Source: CAZKWG01 sp964615375
Lineage (GTDB): Bacteria > Myxococcota_A > UBA796 > CAZKWG01
DNA length: 64,000 nt
Reading direction: 5' to 3'
Assembly (NCBI GenBank): GCA_964615375.1
Contig: CAZTOW010000014.1
Span: forward strand, 1 to 64,000
Each line of letters starts with the position of its first letter. Within the stretch, counting starts at the first letter, position 1. The position numbers were made by a program, and so were the translations under genes. Below, in pieces: positions 1 through 7,708 of this stretch. Under the pieces are notes generated by a model, which was not told the origin of the DNA, searched no databases, and worked only from the letters and a program-made list of their open reading frames with translations.

Positions 1-32
1 GCCCGGACCGGTCTCCGCAGCCCCAGCCGCCG

Positions 33-80
33 TCGGGGAACCCGGATCCTGTCTCCGGCCCACACCAATCGGGGAACCCG
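33..80. repeat. Imperfect direct repeat at window edge
   Basis: The 12-mer TCGGGGAACCCG occurs at 33-44 and again at 69-80. Each copy is preceded by a TCTCCG-containing segment, so the two units are roughly 36-39 bp long. They lie just beyond the stop codon of the minus-strand ABC transporter gene and may continue past the left edge of the window. Nothing else is visible in 1-81. Confidence 0.45.
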
Positions 81-81
81 C

Positions 82-1812
82 TCACCTGGCGAACTGGCGT
101 TCGACGAGGCGTTTGTAGAGGCCGTCGTGGGTGAGGAGCTCGGGGTGGGTGCCTTGCTCGACGACGTGGCCGTCGTCGATGACGGCGACGCGGTCGGCGG
201 CTTTGACGGTGCTCAGGCGGTGGGCGATGACGAGGGTGGTGCGGCCCTCCATGAGGCGGTCGAGGGCCTCCTGGACGAGGTGCTCGCTCTCGGCGTCCAG
301 CGCGCTGGTGGCCTCGTCCAGGATGAGGAGCCGCGGGTCCTTCAGGAGGGCGCGGGCGATGGCGACGCGCTGCTTCTGGCCGCCGCTCAGACGGACGCCG
401 CGCTCGCCCACCAGGGTCGCGTAGCCCTCGGGGAAGGCGGAGATGAAGTCGTGGGCGTTGGCGGCGCGGGCGGCGGCCTCGACCTCGGCGCGCGTGGCCG
501 TGGGGCGTGCATAACGAATGTTATCTTCGATGGAGGTCGCGAAGAGGATGGGCTCCTGGCTCACGACGCCGACCTGCTCGCGCAGCCAGTTCGGCTCGAG
601 CTCGCGGTAGTCGATGCCGTCCAGCGAGAGCGCGCCCTGCTGCGGGTCGTAGAAGCGGGAGAGCAGCGCCGCGACCGTGGACTTGCCGCCGCCCGAGGGG
701 CCGACGAGGGCGACCACCTCGCCCGGGCGGAGCTCGAGGTCCAGGCCGCGGAGGACCGGCGCGTCGGGGCGGGCCGGGTAGGCGAAGTGGACGTCGCGGA
801 GGCTGACGTGGCCAGAGATGGTCGGGAGGCGACGCTCGCCGCTGGAGACCTGGGGCTGGCGGTCCATGAGCGCGAAGACCCGCTCGCTCGCCCCGATGGC
901 CTTCATCAGGTCCTCCCAGAGGCCCGAGAGCGCGCCCACGCTGCCCGCCATGACCATCGTGTAGACCAGGAAGCTGGTCAGCTCGCCCGCGCTCATCTGG
1001 CCTTCCACCAGCAGGACGCCGCCGTACCAGAGCACCGCGCCGATGCCGCCGAAGCCCAGGAAGCCCATCGAGCCCGCGAAGATCGCGCCCAGCTTCGCGC
1101 GGCGGCGGGCCAGGTCGAAGGTGCGGGCCACCGCGGTCCCATAGCGCTCCACCTCACCGTCCTCGCGCGCGAAGGAGCGCACCGTGCGCACCCCCGAGAG
1201 CGTCTCCTCCGCCACGGCCGTAGCGGCGGCCAGGGCGTCCTGCACCTGACGCGACACGTCGCGCAGGCTGCGCCCGTAGATGCTCAGACCCACCGCGATG
1301 ACCGGCACCACCGCCAGCATCATGAGCGTGAGCTTCCAGGAGGTCAGGAAGAGGATGACCACGGATCCGATGGCCATGATGCCGAAGCGCAGCGCCATCG
1401 AGACGTTCACCGTGACCGCGTTCTGCACCACGGTCGTGTCGCTGGCCAGGCGGTTGGTCAGCTCGCCCGTGCGCTCCGCGTCGAAGAAGGCGATCTCCTG
1501 GTGGATGAGCGCCGAGAACAGATCCTTGCGGAGCTGCGCCACCACCTGCTCTCCCGCCACCGTGAACAGATAGGAGCGCAGCCCGCCCGCCACGCCCGAG
1601 ATGGCGAAGAGCAGCAGCAGGAGCGCCACCGTCTCGTTCACCACCGCGCGCCCACCGCCGCTGGCGACCCCGTCCACCATCATCTGGAGGACCTTCGGGT
1701 AGGTGAGCTGCATCCCCGCGCCGATGAGCAGGAACACGAGGCCGATGGAGAGGACCCGCTTCTGCGTGCGCGCCAGCGCCGCGAGGCGTCCGAGATCGAG
1801 CTTGTTGAACAT
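82..1812 (-). CDS. ABC exporter half-transporter (fused membrane and ATPase domains, MsbA/ABCB type)
   Basis: A 576-aa exporter half-transporter that should work as a homodimer in the inner membrane and use ATP hydrolysis to extrude a lipid, peptide or drug-like substrate. The N-terminal ~320 residues form a six-helix ABC transmembrane domain. The ATPase domain has Walker A GPSGGGKST (371-379), signature LSGGQ (475-479), Walker B ending at D499-E500, and an H-loop in IAHRLST. All catalytic residues are present. The ATG at 1812 gives the normal family length, although no clear Shine-Dalgarno precedes it. The FHA gene lies 46 bp upstream on the same strand, and that gap is rich in G/C palindromes (for example GCCCCGGGGC at 1836-1845). 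The substrate cannot be told from sequence; MsbA itself is possible but the similarity is to the general ABCB/MsbA class. Confidence 0.93.
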   Translation of the reverse strand: MFNKLDLGRLAALARTQKRVLSIGLVFLLIGAGMQLTYPKVLQMMVDGVASGGGRAVVNETVALLLLLFAISGVAGGLRSYLFTVAGEQVVAQLRKDLFSALIHQEIAFFDAERTGELTNRLASDTTVVQNAVTVNVSMALRFGIMAIGSVVILFLTSWKLTLMMLAVVPVIAVGLSIYGRSLRDVSRQVQDALAAATAVAEETLSGVRTVRSFAREDGEVERYGTAVARTFDLARRRAKLGAIFAGSMGFLGFGGIGAVLWYGGVLLVEGQMSAGELTSFLVYTMVMAGSVGALSGLWEDLMKAIGASERVFALMDRQPQVSSGERRLPTISGHVSLRDVHFAYPARPDAPVLRGLDLELRPGEVVALVGPSGGGKSTVAALLSRFYDPQQGALSLDGIDYRELEPNWLREQVGVVSQEPILFATSIEDNIRYARPTATRAEVEAAARAANAHDFISAFPEGYATLVGERGVRLSGGQKQRVAIARALLKDPRLLILDEATSALDAESEHLVQEALDRLMEGRTTLVIAHRLSTVKAADRVAVIDDGHVVEQGTHPELLTHDGLYKRLVERQFAR

Positions 1813-1858
1813 GGGGGCAAGGGTATGCCCCGATCGCCCCGGGGCAAGGCCCCCCAGC

Positions 1859-2773
1859 TCAGGTCTCGTTGACCACCGTGTCGTCCGGCTGGAGGAAGAG
1901 CTCTACGTTGCCCTTGCCGTCCGGCCGCACCAGATCCTCGCGGAAGCCCGCTGATCTCAGCTTGGCTCGCAGCGTGCGCAGGTTGCGGTCCCAGTTCTGG
2001 CGCAGGTTCCGGCTGTCGGACTCGTCCCGCCAGACCTCGGAGGCCACCACCTCCCACGGAGCGGGCGCGCCCATGTTGGCCAGCTCGGAGAGGATGCGCG
2101 CCGGGACGCCCGTGATCACCAGCGTGGGCTGACCCGGGGACTCCAGGTGGACCGTCTCATAGCGCGCCACGATGCGGACCGGCGGGTAGATGCGACCCTG
2201 GAAGAAGGTGCTCTTCGCGCCGGCCGACGCGATGGGGACCGCGACCACGCCGACCTCTATCCCGTCGATGTCCCAGTAGCGCCCCTCCTCCACCGTCTCC
2301 GGCGGCTGGTTGGCCAGGCGGATACGCCAGCCGTCGGTGGTGCTGAAGACGTGCGCGGCGGCGCTCGCCTGGAAGCCCACCACCAGCTCGGGGAGCCCCG
2401 GCGGAGGGCGCGTCACGATGGAGTACACCGAGGCCGAGAGCTCCTCCGGCTGCCCGCTGAGGCCGGTCAGCGCGAGGACGTGCGAGGGCAGCTCTACCGC
2501 CTCCACCTCCAGCGCCACCCCCTGCGCCAGCAGGATGCGCTGGCCTGGGACCAGCACCAGCTCGGGTACGCGCCGACCGTCCACCTCCATCGAGCCGCGG
2601 AGCGCGAGCAGCTTGAGCTTGCGCCCGCGCAGGCTCACCAGCGCGTGGGCCTCCGAGACCAGGGGGTCGTCCAGGCGCAGGGCCGCGGCGGGCAGGCGAC
2701 CGATCAGCCCGCCGGGCGGGACGTCGGCGGTCTGACCGTCCAGGGAGCGTAGACGCACGAAGGGGTTGCCCAT
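1859..2773 (-). CDS. FHA-domain protein with C-terminal winged-helix-like domain
   Basis: A 304-aa cytoplasmic protein with no signal or membrane segment. Residues 1-95 match an FHA phosphothreonine-binding domain: the Gly-Arg turn (GR), the D-x-x-V-S-x-x-HA core and a conserved V-D-G-R strand are all visible. The C-terminal ~70 residues, with N-W-D-R-N-L-R-T-L-R-A-K-L, resemble an OmpR/SARP-type winged-helix DNA-binding domain. This suggests a regulator that docks on phosphorylated kinase. An upstream in-frame GTG/ATG at 2821 is possible, but ATG 2773 starts directly at the FHA fold and leaves an 89-bp divergent promoter region shared with the kinase gene at 2863. The neighbourhood supports a kinase-FHA signalling pair; the DNA-binding role is inferred. 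Confidence 0.8.
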   Translation of the reverse strand: MGNPFVRLRSLDGQTADVPPGGLIGRLPAAALRLDDPLVSEAHALVSLRGRKLKLLALRGSMEVDGRRVPELVLVPGQRILLAQGVALEVEAVELPSHVLALTGLSGQPEELSASVYSIVTRPPPGLPELVVGFQASAAAHVFSTTDGWRIRLANQPPETVEEGRYWDIDGIEVGVVAVPIASAGAKSTFFQGRIYPPVRIVARYETVHLESPGQPTLVITGVPARILSELANMGAPAPWEVVASEVWRDESDSRNLRQNWDRNLRTLRAKLRSAGFREDLVRPDGKGNVELFLQPDDTVVNET

Positions 2774-2799
2774 TCGCTCAGCATAGCGCTCGGGGGGCG

Positions 2800-2860
2800 G
2801 GGCGGTCCAGTGGCCCCCCATGTGATAGTTTCCTCTGGAAGCGGACCGCCCTCGGGGGGC
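2800..2860 (+). promoter_or_regulatory. Interleaved inverted repeats over the kinase-FGE start (possible pseudoknot or operator)
   Basis: Two inverted-repeat pairs interleave. GGGCGGTCC (2800-2808) matches GGACCGCCC (2843-2851), and GCCCCCC (2813-2819) matches GGGGGGC (2854-2860). The last element is the purine-rich stretch directly before the ATG at 2863. If transcribed, the A-B-A'-B' order could form an H-type pseudoknot that hides the ribosome binding site. As DNA, the same symmetry could be an operator between the divergent FHA and kinase genes. Chance matching in G/C-rich DNA is not excluded. Confidence 0.4.
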
Positions 2861-2862
2861 AG

Positions 2863-5436
2863 ATGCAGGCCTCGGACATCCTCTACCTCGCGGAGCTTTA
2901 TGGGCTCACGCCCGAGGCCACCCAGGCCTTCCTGGACGCGGCCAGGGCGTGGTCCGAGGCGCCTACGGAGGAGGCTGGCTTCGCCGTCGATCCGCACTCG
3001 ACGACGCTCCCCGGGCGCCCGCCGCCCCTGCGCGCGACCCCCGCGATCTCGGCCGCGCCGCCGCTGCGCCCGCTGGAGGATCTGGGGCCCCTGGGGCGCG
3101 GGGGCATGGGCGAGGTGCGGCGCGTGCGCGATCCCAACCTGGACCGGATCGTGGCCCAGAAGATCGCGCGCCCCGGCCTCCAGCAGGATCCCGCCCAGAT
3201 CGCGCGCTTCCTGGACGAGGCGCACATCGCCGCCATCCTCCAGCACCCGGGCGTCGTGCCAGTCCACGGGCTCGGCTATCTGCCCGACGGGCGGCCCTAC
3301 TTCACCATGCGCGAGGTCCACGGCCCCACCCTGGCCAACGCCATCCGCGACGTCCACGGGGCCTCGCGCGAGGGGCGCTGGGGGACCGCGCCCTCGGGCT
3401 GGAATTTCCGGCGGCTCATCGACGCTTTCCACCGGGCCTGCGAGACCATCGCCTACGCCCACGCCCAGAGCGTGCTGCACCGCGACATCAAGCCCGACAA
3501 CATCATGCTCGGTCGCTACGGCGAGGTCCTGGTGCTGGACTGGGGGCTGGCGCGCCGCCTGGGGCACGGGCGGACGGCGCCGCTGGAGGGGGACGTCGTC
3601 GCGGGGACCCCGGCCTACATGCCGCCCGAGCAGGCGGCGGGCGGCTTCGAGCGGGTGGGGCCCACGGCCGACGTCTACGCGCTGGGGGCGGTGCTCTACG
3701 AGATCCTGAGCGGTCGAGCGCCCTATGTGGGACCGGACGGAGACCAGATCCTGGCCGCCGTGCGCGCGGGGCCCCCTCCCCCACCCTGGGCCGTCTCCCG
3801 CGAGGGCGGGCCGCCTATCCCGCCCGAGCTCGAGGAGATCTGCCTGCGGGCGATGGCCCGGGATCCCGCGGACCGCCCGGCCGACGCGCATGTCCTGGCG
3901 GCGGACGTCGCGGACTGGCTGGAGGGCATCCGGCGGCGCGACCAGGCGCTCGGCGTCCTCGCCCGAGGCGACGAGCTGCTGCCGCGCGTGGAGCGCCTGC
4001 GCTTCCAGGCCGCCGCCCTGCGCCAGCAGGCCACCCAGATGCTCGCCGAGCTCGGCGCGCGCGCCAACGCGATCGACCGGGAGAGCGCCTGGGCCCTGGA
4101 GGACGAGGCCGATCGCCTGGAGCGCAAGGCCCGCCTGGCCGAGGTCGAGGTCGTGCAGCACTGGGCCGCCGCCCTGGGCACCGAGCCCGATCTCCCCGAG
4201 GCCCACGAGCGCCTCGCCGAGCACTACCGCCGCCAGCACACGGAGGCCGAGGCCCGCCGCGACTTCGCCTCCGCCGAGGCCCTCGCCCTCCAGATCCGCG
4301 CCCACGACCCCCGAGGCCGGCACGAGGCCTGGCTGCGCGGGGACGGCGCGTTGACCCTGATCACGGATCCCCCGGGCGCCGAGGTCCTGCTCTACCGCTA
4401 CGTGCAGCGCGCCCGCCGCCTGGTCCCCGAGCTCCAGCGCAGCCTGGGGCCGACGCCGATCACGGAGCTCGCCCTGCCCATGGGCAGCTATCTCCTGGAG
4501 ATCCGCGCCCCGGGCCGCGAGCTGGTCCGCTACCCGGTCCTCATCCGGCGGCTGGAGCACTGGAGCGGGCGCGCCCCCGGGTCCAACGCGCCCACCCCCA
4601 TCCTCCTGCCCACCGCCGGCAGCCTGGGCCCGGAGGACCGCTACGTCCCCGCCGGCTGGACCCTGGCGGGCCCCCCCGAGCGCGACGCCGGCGAGCCCAC
4701 CCCCTGCTGGGTGGACGGCTTCATCATCCGCCGATTCCCCGTCACCAACCGCGAGTACATGGCCTTCCTGGACGATCTCGTCGCGCGCGGCAGGGTGGCC
4801 GAGGCCCTGGAGGCTGCGCCCCGCCTGCGGGGTGGAAAGGCCGGAGAGCCGGGCGACATGCTCTACCAGCAGCGGCCCGACGGGCGCTTCGAGCTGGCCG
4901 TGGACGCCGAGGGCCACGCCTGGCTGCCCGAGTACCCCGTGGTCAACGTGGACTGGTTCGGCGCCCGCGCCTTCGCCCGCTGGACCGCGGAGATCTCGGG
5001 CCAGCCCTGGCGCCTCCCCCTCTCGGCCGAGTGGGAGAAGGCCGCCCGAGGCGTGGACGGGCGGGAGTATCCCTGGGGAGACTTCTTCGATCCCAGCTTC
5101 TGCTGCATGCTGGAGAGCCACAAGGGCACGCGTCTGCCCAGCAAGGTCGACGCCTTCCCCGTGGACATGAGCCCCTACGAGGTCCGGGGCATGGCCGGCA
5201 ACGTGCGCGACTGGTGCCAGGACGTCTATGGGCAGGAGAGGTCCGGCGAGCCCACGCTCACGCCAGACCCCCCAGGCGAGAGCCAGGACTTCCGAATCCT
5301 TCGCGGCGGCTCCTGGGTCGCCGGAGCGGAGAAGATCCGCCTCGCGCACCACTACAGCGCCTCGGCCCTCACCCGCAAGGAGACGATCGGGATCCGCCTC
5401 GTCCGGCCCATCAGCCCAGGGGCGGGAGGGTCGTGA
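2863..5436 (+). CDS. Ser/Thr protein kinase with PEGA and formylglycine-enzyme-like (SUMF1) domains
   Basis: An 857-aa multidomain kinase. After a ~70-residue helical N-terminus comes a kinase domain: glycine loop GRGGMGEV (from 79), lysine K100, HRD at 206-208, and D226-W-G in place of DFG, a variant common in bacterial kinases. A helical coiled region spans about 350-490, a PEGA-type beta domain (DPPGAEV) about 495-570, and an FGE/sulfatase-modifying-factor fold about 590-855 with GNVRDWC and RGGSW. The C-terminal FGE segment has no cysteine after RGGSW, so it probably binds rather than oxidises. No transmembrane helix is evident. It is divergent from the FHA regulator and its 3' end overlaps the convergent gene at 5411 by 26 bp. 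Its likely role is phospho-signalling; the target is unknown. Confidence 0.88.
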   Translation: MQASDILYLAELYGLTPEATQAFLDAARAWSEAPTEEAGFAVDPHSTTLPGRPPPLRATPAISAAPPLRPLEDLGPLGRGGMGEVRRVRDPNLDRIVAQKIARPGLQQDPAQIARFLDEAHIAAILQHPGVVPVHGLGYLPDGRPYFTMREVHGPTLANAIRDVHGASREGRWGTAPSGWNFRRLIDAFHRACETIAYAHAQSVLHRDIKPDNIMLGRYGEVLVLDWGLARRLGHGRTAPLEGDVVAGTPAYMPPEQAAGGFERVGPTADVYALGAVLYEILSGRAPYVGPDGDQILAAVRAGPPPPPWAVSREGGPPIPPELEEICLRAMARDPADRPADAHVLAADVADWLEGIRRRDQALGVLARGDELLPRVERLRFQAAALRQQATQMLAELGARANAIDRESAWALEDEADRLERKARLAEVEVVQHWAAALGTEPDLPEAHERLAEHYRRQHTEAEARRDFASAEALALQIRAHDPRGRHEAWLRGDGALTLITDPPGAEVLLYRYVQRARRLVPELQRSLGPTPITELALPMGSYLLEIRAPGRELVRYPVLIRRLEHWSGRAPGSNAPTPILLPTAGSLGPEDRYVPAGWTLAGPPERDAGEPTPCWVDGFIIRRFPVTNREYMAFLDDLVARGRVAEALEAAPRLRGGKAGEPGDMLYQQRPDGRFELAVDAEGHAWLPEYPVVNVDWFGARAFARWTAEISGQPWRLPLSAEWEKAARGVDGREYPWGDFFDPSFCCMLESHKGTRLPSKVDAFPVDMSPYEVRGMAGNVRDWCQDVYGQERSGEPTLTPDPPGESQDFRILRGGSWVAGAEKIRLAHHYSASALTRKETIGIRLVRPISPGAGGS

Positions 5437-5824
5437 AGTCGTCGTCGTCCATGCTGTCGCCCGTGAATCCGTCCACGAAGATCCGGCGCTGCCCGTCGTA
5501 GAACAGGATGCCGTTCGTGCTGCTGGGCGGCTGCGTGTTCAGGACGCCCGCGCGCGCCGTGCTCTGCATGGCGGGCGAGATCTTCATGAGATCCACCAGC
5601 CGACGGGCGCCGCCCGCCGTGGGGACCAGCTCCGCGATGGCCACCGGCTCACGGGGGAGGGTGGTCCCCGCGGCGTTCGAGTAGCTGAGGTTGATCGACG
5701 CGGGCGAGACGAAGCTCACCACGAGCCGCTCCTGGCCGACCGAGAAGGTCACCGGCGGCGGGGTCGTGGAGCCGGAGCCGGCAGGAGCGCGAAAGGGGAG
5801 GTTCCGTGGAGCGGTGGTCTTCAT
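5411..5824 (-). CDS. Hypothetical protein
   Basis: A 137-aa protein I do not recognise. The composition is normal and the codon use matches its neighbours, which supports a real gene. The first 20 residues are proline/serine-rich, there is no signal peptide or membrane segment, and the C-terminus carries an acidic patch (DSMDDDD). ATG 5824 is preferred because AGGA lies 9 nt upstream; in-frame TTG 5878 and ATG 5860 are alternatives. It follows the kinase gene that ends at 5885, on the same strand, so the two may be co-transcribed. Its last 26 bp overlap the end of the convergent kinase-FGE gene. Confidence 0.6.
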   Translation of the reverse strand: MKTTAPRNLPFRAPAGSGSTTPPPVTFSVGQERLVVSFVSPASINLSYSNAAGTTLPREPVAIAELVPTAGGARRLVDLMKISPAMQSTARAGVLNTQPPSSTNGILFYDGQRRIFVDGFTGDSMDDDDFTTLPPLG

Positions 5825-5884
5825 GGATTCGCATCCTATCTCGCGAGCAGAGACCAGCATCAGACCGGGATCGGACAAGGGTCT

Positions 5885-7669
5885 CTACTGCACGGTGACC
5901 TTGTAGGGAGCGCGGAAGCTCCCGCTGGAGAGCGCGGGGAGATCCGGGTTGTCCGAGCGCGCCAGGATGAAGTACTCGAAGCCGCCGGCCAGCGGACCGG
6001 CCACGGCCAGCGAGCCGACCAGCGCGTCCCCCTGCGTGAACATGGGCTGGTTGCTCCACACCGTGGACCCCAGCGCGCGGTAGTTCAGCAGGACCTCCTT
6101 GTAGTCCGGGGCGCTCACGAGGCGGGCCCGGATCTCGACCTGCTGCCCCGCCTTCGCCGACTGGACCGGGCTGTGGGAGAGGCCGGGGGCCCGGGACTCC
6201 GGGGCGGAGCGGGTGGAGCTCCCCCCGCCCTTGCTGGAGCGCGAGCTCACGGCGCCGGTCGCGCTCGGCGTGGTGGTGGTGGCCACGGCGGTGGTGGTGG
6301 TGGTCGCGGGCGCGGTCTCCGCGGTCGCCCCCGCGCGCTCTGGAGGCGAGGCGGGCTCCACCGCGAGTGGCTTCTCCGCGGGCTTCGCCGTGGACTCGGC
6401 GCGGGCCCCGATGCTCCCGGACCCGTGAGGCTCCACCGTGCTCGGCAGGGCGAGCCCGACGGCTCCCGCCACCAGCACCGCCAGCAGGCCCAGCAGGACG
6501 AAGGTGCGGAGCTGTCGGCGCCCCTGCTCCTCGCTGTCGGCCCGGCTGACCGAGCTCGGGTCCACCTCCCAGTCCGTGAGATCGCTCTCGATGTTCTGGG
6601 TGGGCGCGGCCGAGAGCACGCGCACCCGATCCTCCGGCGCCGGGGTCATGTCCGGGACCATGGTGGCGCCGGGGCGCTCCTCGGGCGGGGGCGGGCCGTC
6701 GGCGCGCGTGCTGGCCGGCTGGAGCGGCTGGGTGCGCAGCGGCGGGGTCACGGCGCGGGCGCCCAGCGGGGGCGTGTCCGGGGGCGGAGCTGGGATGAGC
6801 TCGCGCACCGCCTGGGCCGCCTCCAGCATCTCCGCCGCGCTGGCGAAGCGATCCTCCCGCTTGTAGCGCGTGCTCCGCTTGATGAGGTCGGCCAGCGCGT
6901 CTGGGACGCCCTGCATCATGGTCGCGTCGAGATCGGCGGCGAAGAGGTGGCCGGGGGTCTGGTTGGTGACGATGGCCCACAGCGTCGCGCCCGCCGAGTA
7001 GAGATCCGCCCGCGCGTCCACCGCCTTGGCGTTCTCCTTCTGCTCCGGGGCCATGAAACCCCAGGTGCCCATCACGGCGCCCGTGCGGGTCAGCGCGTCG
7101 TCGATGTCGTCGCCCTCGATCAGGCGGGCGATGCCGAAGTCCGTCACGCGCACCTGCCCCTTGTCGGTGAGCAGGATGTTGTGCGGCTTGATGTCGCGGT
7201 GGACGACGCCGTGCTCATGGGCGGCCTGGAGCGCCTTGAGCGTCTCGATCATCACGTCCAGGGCGAGGCGCGCGGGGAGCGGGCCGAAGTCGCGCACCCG
7301 CTCCAGCAGGCTCCCGCCCGCCACAAGCTCCATGATGATGTAGACCCGCTCGCCGTCCATCCCCACGTCCACGACGCGGACGATGTTCGGGTGGTCGAAG
7401 AGCGCCATCGTGCGCGCCTCGGCCTCGAAGCGCTCGCGCAGGGCCCGACGCCCGGCGAGGTTCGGCGAGAGGACCTTGACCGCGCGCGAGACCTGCAGGC
7501 GCACGTCAAAACCACGGTAGACCGTGGCCATTCCGCCCTCGCCCAGGACCTCGATGAGGTGGTAGCGACCGTCCGCCAGAGGCGCCGCGGCATGCAGCGC
7601 CTGACCAGCGGGATCGCGCCCGTTGTCCTGGCGCAAGCGCGGCTCGCGGTTGTCTTCTCGGACGCTCAC
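5885..7669 (-). CDS. Transmembrane Ser/Thr protein kinase
   Basis: A 594-aa membrane kinase. The cytoplasmic kinase domain has the glycine loop GEGGMATV (43-50), K65, HRD 157-159, DFG 177-179 and APEQ near 208, so it should be active. A proline-rich linker leads to a single transmembrane helix (LRTFVLLGLLAVLVAGAVGLAL). A Thr/Ser/Pro-rich stretch and a ~95-residue extracytoplasmic domain follow; that domain looks like an Ig-like beta sandwich and may sense an envelope signal. The reading frame stays open far upstream, but that part is antisense to the protease gene; GTG 7669, with AGGA about 11 nt before it, marks the probable start. Only 36 bp separate it from the divergent Deg7-like protease, so shared control is likely. 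Confidence 0.87.
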   Translation of the reverse strand: MSVREDNREPRLRQDNGRDPAGQALHAAAPLADGRYHLIEVLGEGGMATVYRGFDVRLQVSRAVKVLSPNLAGRRALRERFEAEARTMALFDHPNIVRVVDVGMDGERVYIIMELVAGGSLLERVRDFGPLPARLALDVMIETLKALQAAHEHGVVHRDIKPHNILLTDKGQVRVTDFGIARLIEGDDIDDALTRTGAVMGTWGFMAPEQKENAKAVDARADLYSAGATLWAIVTNQTPGHLFAADLDATMMQGVPDALADLIKRSTRYKREDRFASAAEMLEAAQAVRELIPAPPPDTPPLGARAVTPPLRTQPLQPASTRADGPPPPEERPGATMVPDMTPAPEDRVRVLSAAPTQNIESDLTDWEVDPSSVSRADSEEQGRRQLRTFVLLGLLAVLVAGAVGLALPSTVEPHGSGSIGARAESTAKPAEKPLAVEPASPPERAGATAETAPATTTTTAVATTTTPSATGAVSSRSSKGGGSSTRSAPESRAPGLSHSPVQSAKAGQQVEIRARLVSAPDYKEVLLNYRALGSTVWSNQPMFTQGDALVGSLAVAGPLAGGFEYFILARSDNPDLPALSSGSFRAPYKVTVQ

Positions 7670-7694
7670 GCGGCTTTGATTCCTGGACCTGGAG

Positions 7695-7708
7695 CATATC
7701 ACGATATG
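7695..7708. promoter_or_regulatory. A/T-rich inverted repeat between divergent kinase and protease genes
   Basis: CATATC (7695-7700) and GATATG (7703-7708) form a perfect dyad around a 2-nt centre. This A/T-rich element stands out in G/C-rich DNA and lies between the kinase start (7669, minus) and the protease start (7706, plus), overlapping the protease ATG. It is a plausible operator for both genes, but there is no direct evidence. Confidence 0.35.

Noticed and set aside
2704..5352. Long minus-strand open frame opposite the kinase-FGE gene (about 880 codons)
   Set aside because: Gly/Val/Leu/Ala/Asp-rich low-complexity translation without domains; the plus strand encodes a clear kinase. Such frames arise in high-G+C coding DNA.
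4633..5430. Kinase-FGE protein as an active formylglycine-generating enzyme
   Set aside because: The C-terminal part after RGGSW lacks the catalytic cysteines of FGE and no sulfatase gene is nearby.
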